Source: Candidatus Omnitrophota bacterium (lineage in GTDB: Bacteria; Hinthialibacterota; Hinthialibacteria; JAKQFZ01). Taken from it: a stretch of 14,755 nucleotides of DNA. The stretch spans positions 1 to 14,755 of the forward strand of contig JAKQFZ010000103.1 of the NCBI GenBank assembly GCA_029558215.1. The letters are read 5' to 3'. Of the stretch, positions 7,796 through 14,755 are shown in pieces. The notes under the pieces were generated by a model. It searched no databases, was not told where the DNA came from, and saw only the letters and a program-made list of their open reading frames with translations. Position 1 is the first letter of the stretch. The number at the start of each line of letters is the position of its first letter. Position numbers and translations under genes: made by a program.

Positions 7796-9480
7796 TGCGT
7801 TTGTTGATGAAGCCCTGGAGTCAAATGAGCCGGGGACTGAGGGTTGTGCTGGCAACGAGTGCGTTGATTGGATTGCTCATCGCGCCGGTGGCCGCGCTCG
7901 GTCAGTATCAGGTTGTATTTGATGTGGAGGATCCATGTTTTGAAATCTACAGCGGCGCATGGACGCTGGAAAAGACGGGAACTTATCTCGGCTCTTTCTA
8001 CTATGCCATCAGCGGGCCGGGAACAGGTGCCGGAACCGCGAGATGGACTGCCGAGGGACTGCCCGCAGGTTCCTATCTGGTCGAGTGTTGGGCGAACAAC
8101 GGCAACTATGCTTCCGATGCTCGTTATCAAGTCATCTGCTCCGATGGAGCGCACAGTGTCTCCCTGAATATGAACTACGTCACGGCAGGATGGTATTCCC
8201 TCGGAACGTACAGCATTGATCGCGTCTGTGTCGTCAATGTCAGCGATTACTGGACGGGATCCGGAACGCTCCTGAGCGTGGACGCACTGCGTTTCACCTA
8301 TCAGGGCACCGTTCCAGCGCCACCAGCGACGGATATCGTTCCGCACATTGGTGTGTGCATTGATGACGCAGGCAGCGTGAATCCGACCGATCCGGCGCAG
8401 CCAATCTACTCCATGCTTCGCCTTCCCTTCCCTCTGACTATTGCCGTCATGCCGCAGCGAACGTACACAACACAGACTGCCAATGAGGTCTACGCCCGTG
8501 GTTCCGAAGTGATTCTTCACCAGCCCATGGCTGCCATCACGGTTCCCGATCCAGGAGCAGGTGGGATTACCAGTTCCATGACCCTGGAGCAGGTTCGAAC
8601 TGTCGTCTCCACCAATCTTAACGCTGTTCCCCATTGTATCGGGATGAATAACCACATGGGCTCACTCATCACACAACAGACCGACAAGATGCAGGTGTGT
8701 ATGGAAGAGCTGAAAGCACGCGACCAGTTTTTCTACGACAGCCGAACGATTACGACATCGGTCGGCTACGACGTTGCCAAGAACAACGGGCTTCTGACCG
8801 CAGAGCGCGATTTGTTTATTGATGGGAACTCAAAGGAAGAGTCCAAGGCGCTGATTCGGAGCCTCGCCCTTCGAGCGCTGCACGCTCCTTATGTGACGCA
8901 CTGTGCGATTGGGCATGTTCGGGCCAACACTGCCGCCGCGCTTCAGGAGATGGTCTCGGAACTGGAAGCGATGGGTGTCGAGATCTGGCCTATCTCTCGC
9001 TGCATGACACAGATTATCGAAACAGACAACCAGCCATCCGGTTGTTCAGTAAGTCTCGAAGGAGCATGGATTGCTGATACGCCAGATGCCTACTCGAAAG
9101 AGCTTTTCAGCAACAGCGCGCGCATTGTTCCGAATGTTTCTGGTCGAACGGATCGCGCCATCTTCAGCCCTGTGCTTCCCATCTCAGGAGATTATGACAT
9201 TCATGCGATCTGGCGTTCGAGTCCGACAAGTACGGCGACTGCCACCGCGCGAGTTCACTCAGTGACCGGAATCGCGACCATTCCCCTGGATCAGACACAG
9301 ACACCGCTGGACTGGTGTTATCTGGGACGCTATTCGTGTGCAGAAGGCTCCGCAGCCGTTGTCGAGATCAATGACTACAACACCGTAGAGTCCGGAAGGG
9401 CAATTCGTGCCGATGCGGTGCGATTCACTCGAGTGGGTGATCAGTCTGTAGCCCCTGTGTCGATCTGGTCGGTCTACTGA
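7795..9480 (+). CDS. Exported divergent polysaccharide deacetylase flanked by golvesin-type domains
   Basis: The 561-residue product begins with a long signal peptide (hydrophobic run about residues 22-40). The middle is a family-2 divergent polysaccharide deacetylase (Polysacc_deac_2): CIDDAGS (Asp190, Asp191), LHQPM (His242), NNHMGS (His287), FYDSRT (Asp315) and IGHVRANT (His374). The set of metal-binding and catalytic positions appears intact. On either side (about 45-180 and 415-552) lie two similar beta-sandwich domains of the golvesin C-terminal/xanthan-lyase-associated type, each with WY/CYLG and a closing DALRFT or DAVRFT; these usually mediate surface or glycan binding. Start codons at 7777, 7792 and 7795 are in frame. 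AGGAG (7783-7787) is 7 nt from ATG 7795, which also overlaps the upstream TGA (TGATG). The likely reaction is deacetylation of an extracellular amino-sugar glycan, but several family members are uncharacterised. Confidence 0.85.
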   Translation: MRLLMKPWSQMSRGLRVVLATSALIGLLIAPVAALGQYQVVFDVEDPCFEIYSGAWTLEKTGTYLGSFYYAISGPGTGAGTARWTAEGLPAGSYLVECWANNGNYASDARYQVICSDGAHSVSLNMNYVTAGWYSLGTYSIDRVCVVNVSDYWTGSGTLLSVDALRFTYQGTVPAPPATDIVPHIGVCIDDAGSVNPTDPAQPIYSMLRLPFPLTIAVMPQRTYTTQTANEVYARGSEVILHQPMAAITVPDPGAGGITSSMTLEQVRTVVSTNLNAVPHCIGMNNHMGSLITQQTDKMQVCMEELKARDQFFYDSRTITTSVGYDVAKNNGLLTAERDLFIDGNSKEESKALIRSLALRALHAPYVTHCAIGHVRANTAAALQEMVSELEAMGVEIWPISRCMTQIIETDNQPSGCSVSLEGAWIADTPDAYSKELFSNSARIVPNVSGRTDRAIFSPVLPISGDYDIHAIWRSSPTSTATATARVHSVTGIATIPLDQTQTPLDWCYLGRYSCAEGSAAVVEINDYNTVESGRAIRADAVRFTRVGDQSVAPVSIWSVY

Positions 9481-9608
9481 GATGACGACATCTGGTAAAT
9501 GCATACGGTGAGCTATCTATAGAGATGAAAGGTGACTTGGGGAAGTTACTTCTTCTTCTGTAACACGATGGTTGCTGCCCCGAGTCCGAAAGTGAAACGC
9601 TCTTGTCC

Positions 9609-9617
9609 TGCTAGAAT
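9609..9617 (+). promoter_or_regulatory. Probable extended -10 promoter of the GH127/GH29 unit
   Basis: TGC followed by TAGAAT matches an extended -10 element, five of six hexamer positions. No good -35 is seen 16-18 nt upstream, which is tolerated by extended -10 promoters. Initiation near 9624 gives a leader of about 30 nt to the ATG at 9654. It lies in the 173-bp gap after the deacetylase, consistent with a separate transcription unit. Confidence 0.38.
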
Positions 9618-9653
9618 GCTCTCTGTGATGAGATCACATTAGGAGGCAGAAAC

Positions 9654-11660
9654 ATGCTCAACCGTCGTCGGTCTGCAGAACTGCTCCCGTTGGTTTTCTT
9701 TTCTCTGAGTGTTTTGCTGTGTGGCGCAGAAGTACCTGCAACGGCTCTGATACCCCTGAGCATCACTCAGACGCTTGTCGTTTCGGAAGGAGCAAAGATG
9801 ATGTACAAACCGGTTCCCTTCAGCCTTGTTGAGTTTGACGACAATTTCTGGGCACCTCGTTTGCGCCGCAACAGAGAGTGGTCTATCCCGCATGTGTACT
9901 GGCAGTTGAAGGAACATGGCCAACTGGAAGCGTTTCGGCACAAGACTGATCCCACCAAGAAGACACATATCTTCTGGGACTCCGACCTTGCCAAGTGGAT
10001 GGAAGGAGTTAGTTATTGTCTCATGCAGCAGAGAGATTCCGAACTGGAAGCCACCATGGATGAGATCGTCTCCTGGATGGCTGATGCTCAGTTGGAAGAC
10101 GGATATCTCAATTCTCATTTCATCGCGGCTGGCGTCGAAAACCGTTGGAAGAACCTCCGAGTTGAGCATGAACTGTACTGCGCCGGCCATCTGATCGAGG
10201 CGGCGGTTGCGTACTATGAAGCGACGGGAAAGAAGCGATTTCTGGATATCATCTGTCGCTATGTGGATCACATTGATGCCACCTTTGGTTCCGACAAACG
10301 TCGAGGCTATCCCGGACATGAGGAAATCGAATTGGCGCTAGTCAAATTGTATCGGGTGACCGGCGAACAGAAATATCTTCACTTGAGTCAGTTCTTTCTC
10401 GAAGAGCGCGGTCAGCAACCTCACTATTACAACCAGGAAGCACTTGAGAGAGGGGAAGATGAACAGACCGCGAATTCGCGAACACACGAAGAGCTCCAGG
10501 CGCACAAACCGATTCGTGAACAGACGGAGGTTGCCGGCCATGCGGTGCGCGCCATGTATCTGTATTCAGCGATGGCCGATGTCGCCATGGAGATGGGTGA
10601 TGATGAGCTGTTCCATGTCTGCGAACAGCTGTGGGAGAATCTGACCACCAAGTACCTCTACATCACTGCCGGAATCGGATCTACGTCTCGCCATGAAGGA
10701 TTTACCGTCCCCTATGATCTTCCCAACGAGAATGCCTATTCAGAGACATGTGCTTCCCTGGGGCTTGTCTTCTGGAACCACCGGATGCTGCAGCGTGACT
10801 GCGACAGTCGCTATGCAGACCTGATGGAACAGGCTCTCTACAATTCCGCATTGAGTGGCGTGTCTTTGGGCGGACGTCTCTTCTTCTACACCAATCCCCT
10901 TGCGAGCCGAGGAGACAGAAGCCGGCAGCCTTGGTTTGGATGCTCCTGTTGTCCGACCAACATCGTTCGCTTCATCGCTTCTGTGGGACAGTATTTCTAT
11001 TCTCACAACGCTGACCAGATCGCTGTGCATCTCTATGCAAATGGTACCGCCTCGATCCCAATGGGAAGTCAGACTGTGCAACTCACCCAACAGACCAAGT
11101 ATCCCTGGGATGGAAAAGTGACGCTCACTCTCGGTCTTGACGCGCCTGCGGAGTTCACCTTGAAGTTGCGCATTCCGGGCTGGTGCAAGAAGGCAAGTCT
11201 TCGAACTGCCGGGAAGACCATCTCCATACAGGACTGCCTGCAGAAGGGTTACGTCTGCATGACGCGGCAATGGAACAATGGTGACAAAGTGATCCTCAAT
11301 CTCTCGATGCCCGCCGAACGCGTCTATGCCAGACCTGGTGTTGCGGACAACATCGGTCGAGTCGCACTTCGCCGAGGCCCTGTCGTCTACTGTCTCGAAG
11401 GCGTTGACAACGAAGTTCCACTGGAAAGAGTCTTCCTTCCGGACAAAGCGAAGCTGTCCGCTCAATATCGGGATTACCTGCTGTACGGTACAGGCACTAT
11501 TGTTGCCACAGCACTGTGTGCCGATGACAGCGACTGGAACGACGATCTCTATCGGACAAAACCTGTTGAATTGAAGCCGATCAAGATTACCGCGATTCCC
11601 TATTGCTTCTGGAACAATCGGGGAAGCGGAGAGATGAGTGTGTGGATTAAGAACCGATGA
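9654..11660 (+). CDS. GH127 beta-L-arabinofuranosidase
   Basis: The 668-residue protein belongs to glycoside hydrolase family 127 (DUF1680), retaining enzymes that use a Cys nucleophile and zinc. The HypBA1 active site is recognisable. Glu348 (RHEGFT) corresponds to the acid/base Glu322. Glu364 and Cys366 (SETCASLG) correspond to zinc ligands Glu338 and Cys340, and the Glu348-Glu364 spacing of 16 is preserved. Cys432-Cys433 in GCSCCPTN correspond to nucleophile Cys417 and ligand Cys418. Family members remove beta-L-arabinofuranose from plant glycans or hydroxyproline-linked arabinans. ATG 9654 has a strong AGGAGG 7 nt upstream and encodes a signal-peptide-like start (Arg-rich, hydrophobic 11-22). 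A second in-frame ATG pair at 9798/9801, after GGAAGGAG, would give a 620-residue cytoplasmic form beginning where the GH127 domain begins. Its last 4 bp overlap the next gene. Confidence 0.93.
   Translation: MLNRRRSAELLPLVFFSLSVLLCGAEVPATALIPLSITQTLVVSEGAKMMYKPVPFSLVEFDDNFWAPRLRRNREWSIPHVYWQLKEHGQLEAFRHKTDPTKKTHIFWDSDLAKWMEGVSYCLMQQRDSELEATMDEIVSWMADAQLEDGYLNSHFIAAGVENRWKNLRVEHELYCAGHLIEAAVAYYEATGKKRFLDIICRYVDHIDATFGSDKRRGYPGHEEIELALVKLYRVTGEQKYLHLSQFFLEERGQQPHYYNQEALERGEDEQTANSRTHEELQAHKPIREQTEVAGHAVRAMYLYSAMADVAMEMGDDELFHVCEQLWENLTTKYLYITAGIGSTSRHEGFTVPYDLPNENAYSETCASLGLVFWNHRMLQRDCDSRYADLMEQALYNSALSGVSLGGRLFFYTNPLASRGDRSRQPWFGCSCCPTNIVRFIASVGQYFYSHNADQIAVHLYANGTASIPMGSQTVQLTQQTKYPWDGKVTLTLGLDAPAEFTLKLRIPGWCKKASLRTAGKTISIQDCLQKGYVCMTRQWNNGDKVILNLSMPAERVYARPGVADNIGRVALRRGPVVYCLEGVDNEVPLERVFLPDKAKLSAQYRDYLLYGTGTIVATALCADDSDWNDDLYRTKPVELKPIKITAIPYCFWNNRGSGEMSVWIKNR
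9785..9792 (+). promoter_or_regulatory. Internal ribosome binding site within the GH127 gene
   Basis: GGAAGGAG precedes in-frame ATG codons at 9798 (5 nt away) and 9801 (8 nt away). The protein from there lacks the signal peptide but keeps the whole catalytic domain. The strong SD before ATG 9654 argues that both starts may be used, or that one of the two SDs is coincidental. Confidence 0.4.
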
Positions 11661-12898
11661 GTCAATCAATGAGCTCCAAGGATCAGCAGATTCTCAGAGA
11701 ACTGGCGAAACGAAAACTGGAAATCGTTCATGACCCAATCAACGTGGAACGCAGAGACGCTTGGTATGTACACCAGTCCGCTGACGAATCGCGGCCAATG
11801 ATCCTTGCGGAGTTTGCGGCGATCGTGGACGAGAAGCGTCCGTTTCTGCCTGAGTTGATCTGTCAAGATGAACTGGCTCGGCATTTTGAGTACGCCCTGA
11901 GAAGTGAGATATGGCGGTTTGAGTGGCTTCGGGATGACTACGTTCTGGAGCCGTTCTTCAACGTGTCTTGGGATGTCACAATCAGTGATTACGGTGTGCA
12001 GACGAAGTGGGAGACCAGTTCGGATGCCGGAGTGCTGGGTGCCAAGCGATGGGACGGGGCCATCAGACAAGGTCAGGTTGGGCTTCTTCAGCCTCGAACC
12101 TTCTCCGTTTCCAGAGAGACAAGCCTGCAACGCAAACACATTGCCGAAGAAGCCTTCGGCAGCATTCTGCCGGTTCGATTTCGGGGGCGTCACTGGTGGA
12201 CAATGGGAATGACACAGACCGCTGTCTACCTCATCGGCCTTGAGAATCTGATGCTGTGGATGTATGACGATCCCGACGGATTGCATCAGCTGATGCGTTT
12301 TCTGTGCGACGACCATCTTGATTTCATCACCTGGTATGAGCGCGAGGGACTACTCACGCTCAACAACGAGAACGACTACGTCGGCTCCGGTTCCATGGGC
12401 TATACCAAGGTGCTTCCACAGCCGGACTGGCGAGAGGGTGATCCCGTTCGGTGCAAGGACTGTTGGGTGCTTCTTGAATCACAGGAGACGGTTGGTGTCA
12501 GTCCTGAGCTCTTCGATGAGTTTGTTCTTCAGTATCAAAGAGAAATTGGTGCGCGATTCGGTTTGACTTACTATGGATGCTGCGAACCCGTTCATAGCCG
12601 TTGGGAAGTGCTCAAAACTCTGCCAAACCTTCGGTCAGTTTCTATCTCTCCATGGTGCGATGAGCGCTTCATGGCTGAAGCGTTGGGACGGGAATACGTC
12701 TACTCCCGAAAGCCCAGTCCGACTCTCATCAGCACAGGAGTCTTTGATGAGGATGCCATCCGAGAAGACATTCGTCGGACACTCACTTTGGCAGAGGGCT
12801 GTCGAATCGAACTGATTATGAAGGATGTTCACACTTTGAACAATCAACCTGACAGGTTGCAGCGATGGGTCGAGATCGCGCGGGCGGAAACAGTCTGA
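11657..12898 (+). CDS. URO-D / cobalamin-methyltransferase superfamily-like protein
   Basis: The 413-residue protein has no signal peptide or membrane segment. It looks like the distant uroporphyrinogen decarboxylase-like proteins found beside sugar genes in anaerobes and PVC bacteria. The best signature is YYGCCEPVHSRW (Cys308, Cys309, Glu310, His313), then LPNLRSVSISPWCD and EYVYSRKPSP, a layout I recall from that group. The superfamily also contains corrinoid methyltransferases (MtaA, CmuA), where His and Cys residues bind zinc, so Cys308, Cys309 and His313 could be metal ligands. It is longer than typical HemE (about 350) and I see no sign of a haem role. The ATG overlaps the GH127 stop by 4 bp (ATGA), with only a weak SD (AAGAA), so it is probably coupled to GH127. 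A fucosidase follows 52 nt downstream. A role on methylated or other small products from the glycans is speculative. Confidence 0.6.
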   Translation: MSQSMSSKDQQILRELAKRKLEIVHDPINVERRDAWYVHQSADESRPMILAEFAAIVDEKRPFLPELICQDELARHFEYALRSEIWRFEWLRDDYVLEPFFNVSWDVTISDYGVQTKWETSSDAGVLGAKRWDGAIRQGQVGLLQPRTFSVSRETSLQRKHIAEEAFGSILPVRFRGRHWWTMGMTQTAVYLIGLENLMLWMYDDPDGLHQLMRFLCDDHLDFITWYEREGLLTLNNENDYVGSGSMGYTKVLPQPDWREGDPVRCKDCWVLLESQETVGVSPELFDEFVLQYQREIGARFGLTYYGCCEPVHSRWEVLKTLPNLRSVSISPWCDERFMAEALGREYVYSRKPSPTLISTGVFDEDAIREDIRRTLTLAEGCRIELIMKDVHTLNNQPDRLQRWVEIARAETV

Positions 12899-12950
12899 TT
12901 AGATCTGTGTGATGCCACCTTAGTCTCCGCAACCTGCAACGGAGTGAATC

Positions 12951-14666
12951 ATGAGCACATTGTATGAGAGCGATCCGAGAACGCAATGGTTTCGTGATGC
13001 CAAGTTTGGCCTGTTCATTCATTGGGGACCCTATGCCGTGATCGGCAGGCATGAACAGGCACGCAGTCGCCTTCAGATTCCTCAAGACAAGTATGACCAG
13101 TACGCAGCACAATTCAACCCCGTGCTCTTCGACCCGGATGAATGGGTCTCTCTGGCAGAGGATGCGGGCTGCAGGTACATTGTCATTACCTCCAAACACC
13201 ACGACGGTTTCAGTATCCGCAGAAGCCGCGTCAACGACTACGACATGCGCCGAACGCCCTACGCCGCCGACCCGCTCAAGATGCTTGCGAACGCCTGTGC
13301 TCGAAAAGGGATGCGTCTCGGATTCTATTACTCCATCATGGACTGGCATCATCCTGACTATCTGCCAAGACGTGTTTGGGAGCGAAACCGTTCGGCGGAA
13401 GGTGCAGATCTGAATCGGTATCTTGATTTCATGAAAGAGGAGTTACGCGAGCTGCTCACCGACTACGGCGACGTGGCTTTTCTGTGGTTTGACGGTGAAT
13501 GGGAACACACCATCGAGGAGATGCGTTCGCTGGAGACGCTCCAGTTCATCAAGCAACTGAGTCCGAACACTCTGGTCAACGACCGGCTTTTCAAACGGCA
13601 ACCTGGCAACCCCGCCGACTTTGGCACACCGGAACAATATGTTCCGGCGACCGGCGTTGTCGGCATTGATGGAAAAGCGACATTGTGGGAAGCCTGTATG
13701 ACCATCAATGAAGACAGCTGGGGTTACAACAAGTATGAGACTGTGTTCAAGACGGAACGCGATCTCATTCGCAAATTGGTTGAAGTGGTCAGTAAGGGCG
13801 GGAACCTGCTTCTGAACATTGGTCCCATGCCCGACGGCCAGATCCAGGATGAATTCCAAACAAGGCTGAAAGCGATTGGCCGGTGGCTCAAAGCCAACGG
13901 CGAAGGCATCTACAAGACCACTGCCAGTTGCTTTCCAAAACTCCCATTCTGGGGTCGGTGTTGCGTCAGAGAGAGTGCGCTTTACCTGCATGTGTTTGGT
14001 TGGCCTGTTGACAGGAGACTGCGCATCCCGGGTCTGAAAAACGGGGTGCTGAGCGCGTCTCTGCTTGCAGATCCCTGTTGCGCTCTTGCGTGTTCTCGTG
14101 AGGGACAGGATGTGCTGATTCAGTTGCCCGAACAAGCACCCGATGAGATAGCCAGCGCTGTCAAGATTCAGCTCGACGGCTCTCCCGAAGTGCTTCCTTT
14201 CGAGATCCAGCCCGATTCAGATGGTGCCATCCACCTCGGTGTCGAAGCAGGGGAACTGCACACAAAGTTCGGCCAGCAGGCAAAGCTCGAAAACGTATTG
14301 GAACACGTCTTCATCACCAACTGGAACCGTCCGCAAGATGTGCCAACCTGGACATTCACAACACCAGCAGAGGATCGGTATCGAGTGGTCATCACCTATG
14401 CTGTCAACGGAAAGGAGACCGATGGAATGGGGGAAATGGAGATCCCCGCTCTGGCACACTACAGCATCCGGATAGACGATCAGGACTTGCCAGGAAAGGC
14501 ATTTTCAACCGGTCGCCTTTGGGTGTTCAAATCGTTTGAGGTCGGCGAGATCTCGCTTGGAAAGGGGCAGCACCAACTTCAGGTCTTTCTGACTCCAGGA
14601 CCCAACGGAGAAACGATGAATCTGGAGAAGATTGTTCTGGAGCCGATTGATCAGGCTGTGCCATGA
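12951..14666 (+). CDS. GH29 alpha-L-fucosidase
   Basis: This 571-residue protein is a family 29 retaining alpha-L-fucosidase. Family motifs in the (beta/alpha)8 domain are KFGLFIHWGPYAV (His24), ITSKHHDGFS (His83, His84), GFYYSIMDWHHP, and FLWFDGEW, in which Asp181 is the expected nucleophile. LWEACMTINEDSWGY and GGNLLLNIGPMPDG follow. I do not assign the acid/base residue because it varies between subfamilies. The catalytic part ends near residue 330. A beta-sandwich follows (about 345-430), then a CBM-like domain (about 440-568) with TWTFTTPAEDRYRVVITY and a VGEISLGKGQHQL motif. GGAG lies 6 nt before the ATG. There is no signal peptide, so the enzyme should act in the cytoplasm on imported fuco-oligosaccharides. 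It is the last gene of the likely GH127 unit. Confidence 0.94.
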   Translation: MSTLYESDPRTQWFRDAKFGLFIHWGPYAVIGRHEQARSRLQIPQDKYDQYAAQFNPVLFDPDEWVSLAEDAGCRYIVITSKHHDGFSIRRSRVNDYDMRRTPYAADPLKMLANACARKGMRLGFYYSIMDWHHPDYLPRRVWERNRSAEGADLNRYLDFMKEELRELLTDYGDVAFLWFDGEWEHTIEEMRSLETLQFIKQLSPNTLVNDRLFKRQPGNPADFGTPEQYVPATGVVGIDGKATLWEACMTINEDSWGYNKYETVFKTERDLIRKLVEVVSKGGNLLLNIGPMPDGQIQDEFQTRLKAIGRWLKANGEGIYKTTASCFPKLPFWGRCCVRESALYLHVFGWPVDRRLRIPGLKNGVLSASLLADPCCALACSREGQDVLIQLPEQAPDEIASAVKIQLDGSPEVLPFEIQPDSDGAIHLGVEAGELHTKFGQQAKLENVLEHVFITNWNRPQDVPTWTFTTPAEDRYRVVITYAVNGKETDGMGEMEIPALAHYSIRIDDQDLPGKAFSTGRLWVFKSFEVGEISLGKGQHQLQVFLTPGPNGETMNLEKIVLEPIDQAVP

Positions 14667-14755
14667 GAGATTCCAAGAAGCGCTGTTAGCAGCGGGATAT
14701 GCAAAGCATTCAGACTCTCGCCTGCCTTGTCCATAAGGTGCTGCGCTTCAGGAAT
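14651..14755 (-). CDS. Possible C-terminal end of a convergent gene (partial)
   Basis: The minus strand is open from the right edge to a TGA at 14653-14651, giving 34 residues that overlap the fucosidase end by 16 bp. The peptide reads like a helical protein tail (MDKAGESLNALHIP then LLTALLGIS). An open frame this short is expected often by chance. No family is recognised. If real, its last codons overlap the fucosidase tail-to-tail. Confidence 0.25.
   Translation of the reverse strand: MPEAQHLMDKAGESLNALHIPLLTALLGISHGTA

Noticed and set aside
7471..8655. Long minus-strand open frame of 394 codons
   Set aside because: It lies antisense to the phosphorylase-like and deacetylase genes, whose products have clear family motifs; the antisense product is Arg/His/Ser-rich with no motif, typical of a shadow frame.
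9545..9564. Inverted repeat GTTAC / GTAAC with a 10-nt loop after the deacetylase gene
   Set aside because: Only a 5-bp stem with a large pyrimidine loop and no T-run; too weak to call a terminator.
9654..9740. Lipobox or twin-arginine signal in GH127
   Set aside because: The Cys after the hydrophobic run is preceded by Leu-Leu, not by Gly/Ala/Ser as a lipobox requires, and the Arg-rich start lacks the S/T-R-R-x-F-L pattern.
10740..11669. Minus-strand open frame of 309 codons
   Set aside because: Antisense to the GH127 catalytic region with intact zinc and nucleophile residues; no recognisable motif and no SD.
14677..14694. Small inverted repeat (CGCTG / CAGCG) after the fucosidase
   Set aside because: Five-base stem and no T-tract; it also falls in a possible convergent reading frame.
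1..14755. tRNA, rRNA, CRISPR arrays, transposases or attachment sites
   Set aside because: Nothing with the required structure or repeats was seen by eye on either strand; almost all of the window is explained by eight clear genes.

Overview
The window is about 14.8 kb of bacterial DNA with moderate GC content and dense, ordinary protein coding. I saw no RNA genes, insertion sequences, CRISPR arrays or phage genes. Shine-Dalgarno (SD) sequences precede most starts. Alpha-fucosidase, beta-arabinofuranosidase, golvesin/xanthan-lyase-associated domains, a URO-D-like protein and a large soluble hybrid histidine kinase with an AHDFNN H-box would all suit a glycan-degrading bacterium of the PVC group (for example Lentisphaerae) or a neighbouring phylum such as Sumerlaeota or Hydrogenedentes. 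This placement is inferred from gene content and is not proven.

Layout. At 1-1092 (minus) lies a GHMP-family sugar kinase whose C-terminus runs off the left edge. It is transcribed divergently from a soluble GAF-PAS-PAS hybrid histidine kinase at 1320-3878 (plus). A SAM-dependent methyltransferase with an N-terminal Cys4 zinc site (4003-5295, minus) converges on the kinase and diverges from a long plus-strand run of secreted and sugar-acting enzymes.

The plus-strand run looks like two transcription units. Unit A (5549-9480) holds a secreted phosphodiester glycosidase (NAGPA domain) with a C-terminal SH3b domain, a small protein resembling a stripped-down purine nucleoside phosphorylase, and an exported divergent polysaccharide deacetylase between two golvesin-type beta-sandwich domains. 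The last two genes overlap by one base. Unit B (9654-14666) holds a GH127 beta-L-arabinofuranosidase, a URO-D/cobalamin-methyltransferase-like protein overlapping it by 4 bp, and a GH29 alpha-L-fucosidase with no signal peptide. The right edge may hold the last codons of a convergent gene.

Reading the genes together (inference): unit B handles glycans with arabinofuranose and fucose, and the GHMP kinase could phosphorylate a released sugar. Unit A looks like extracellular glycan or phosphoglycan modification. The strongest leads are the apparently active-site-depleted phosphorylase-like protein coupled to the deacetylase, the URO-D-like protein between two glycosidases, and the two SD-equipped start codons of GH127, which would give exported and cytoplasmic forms.
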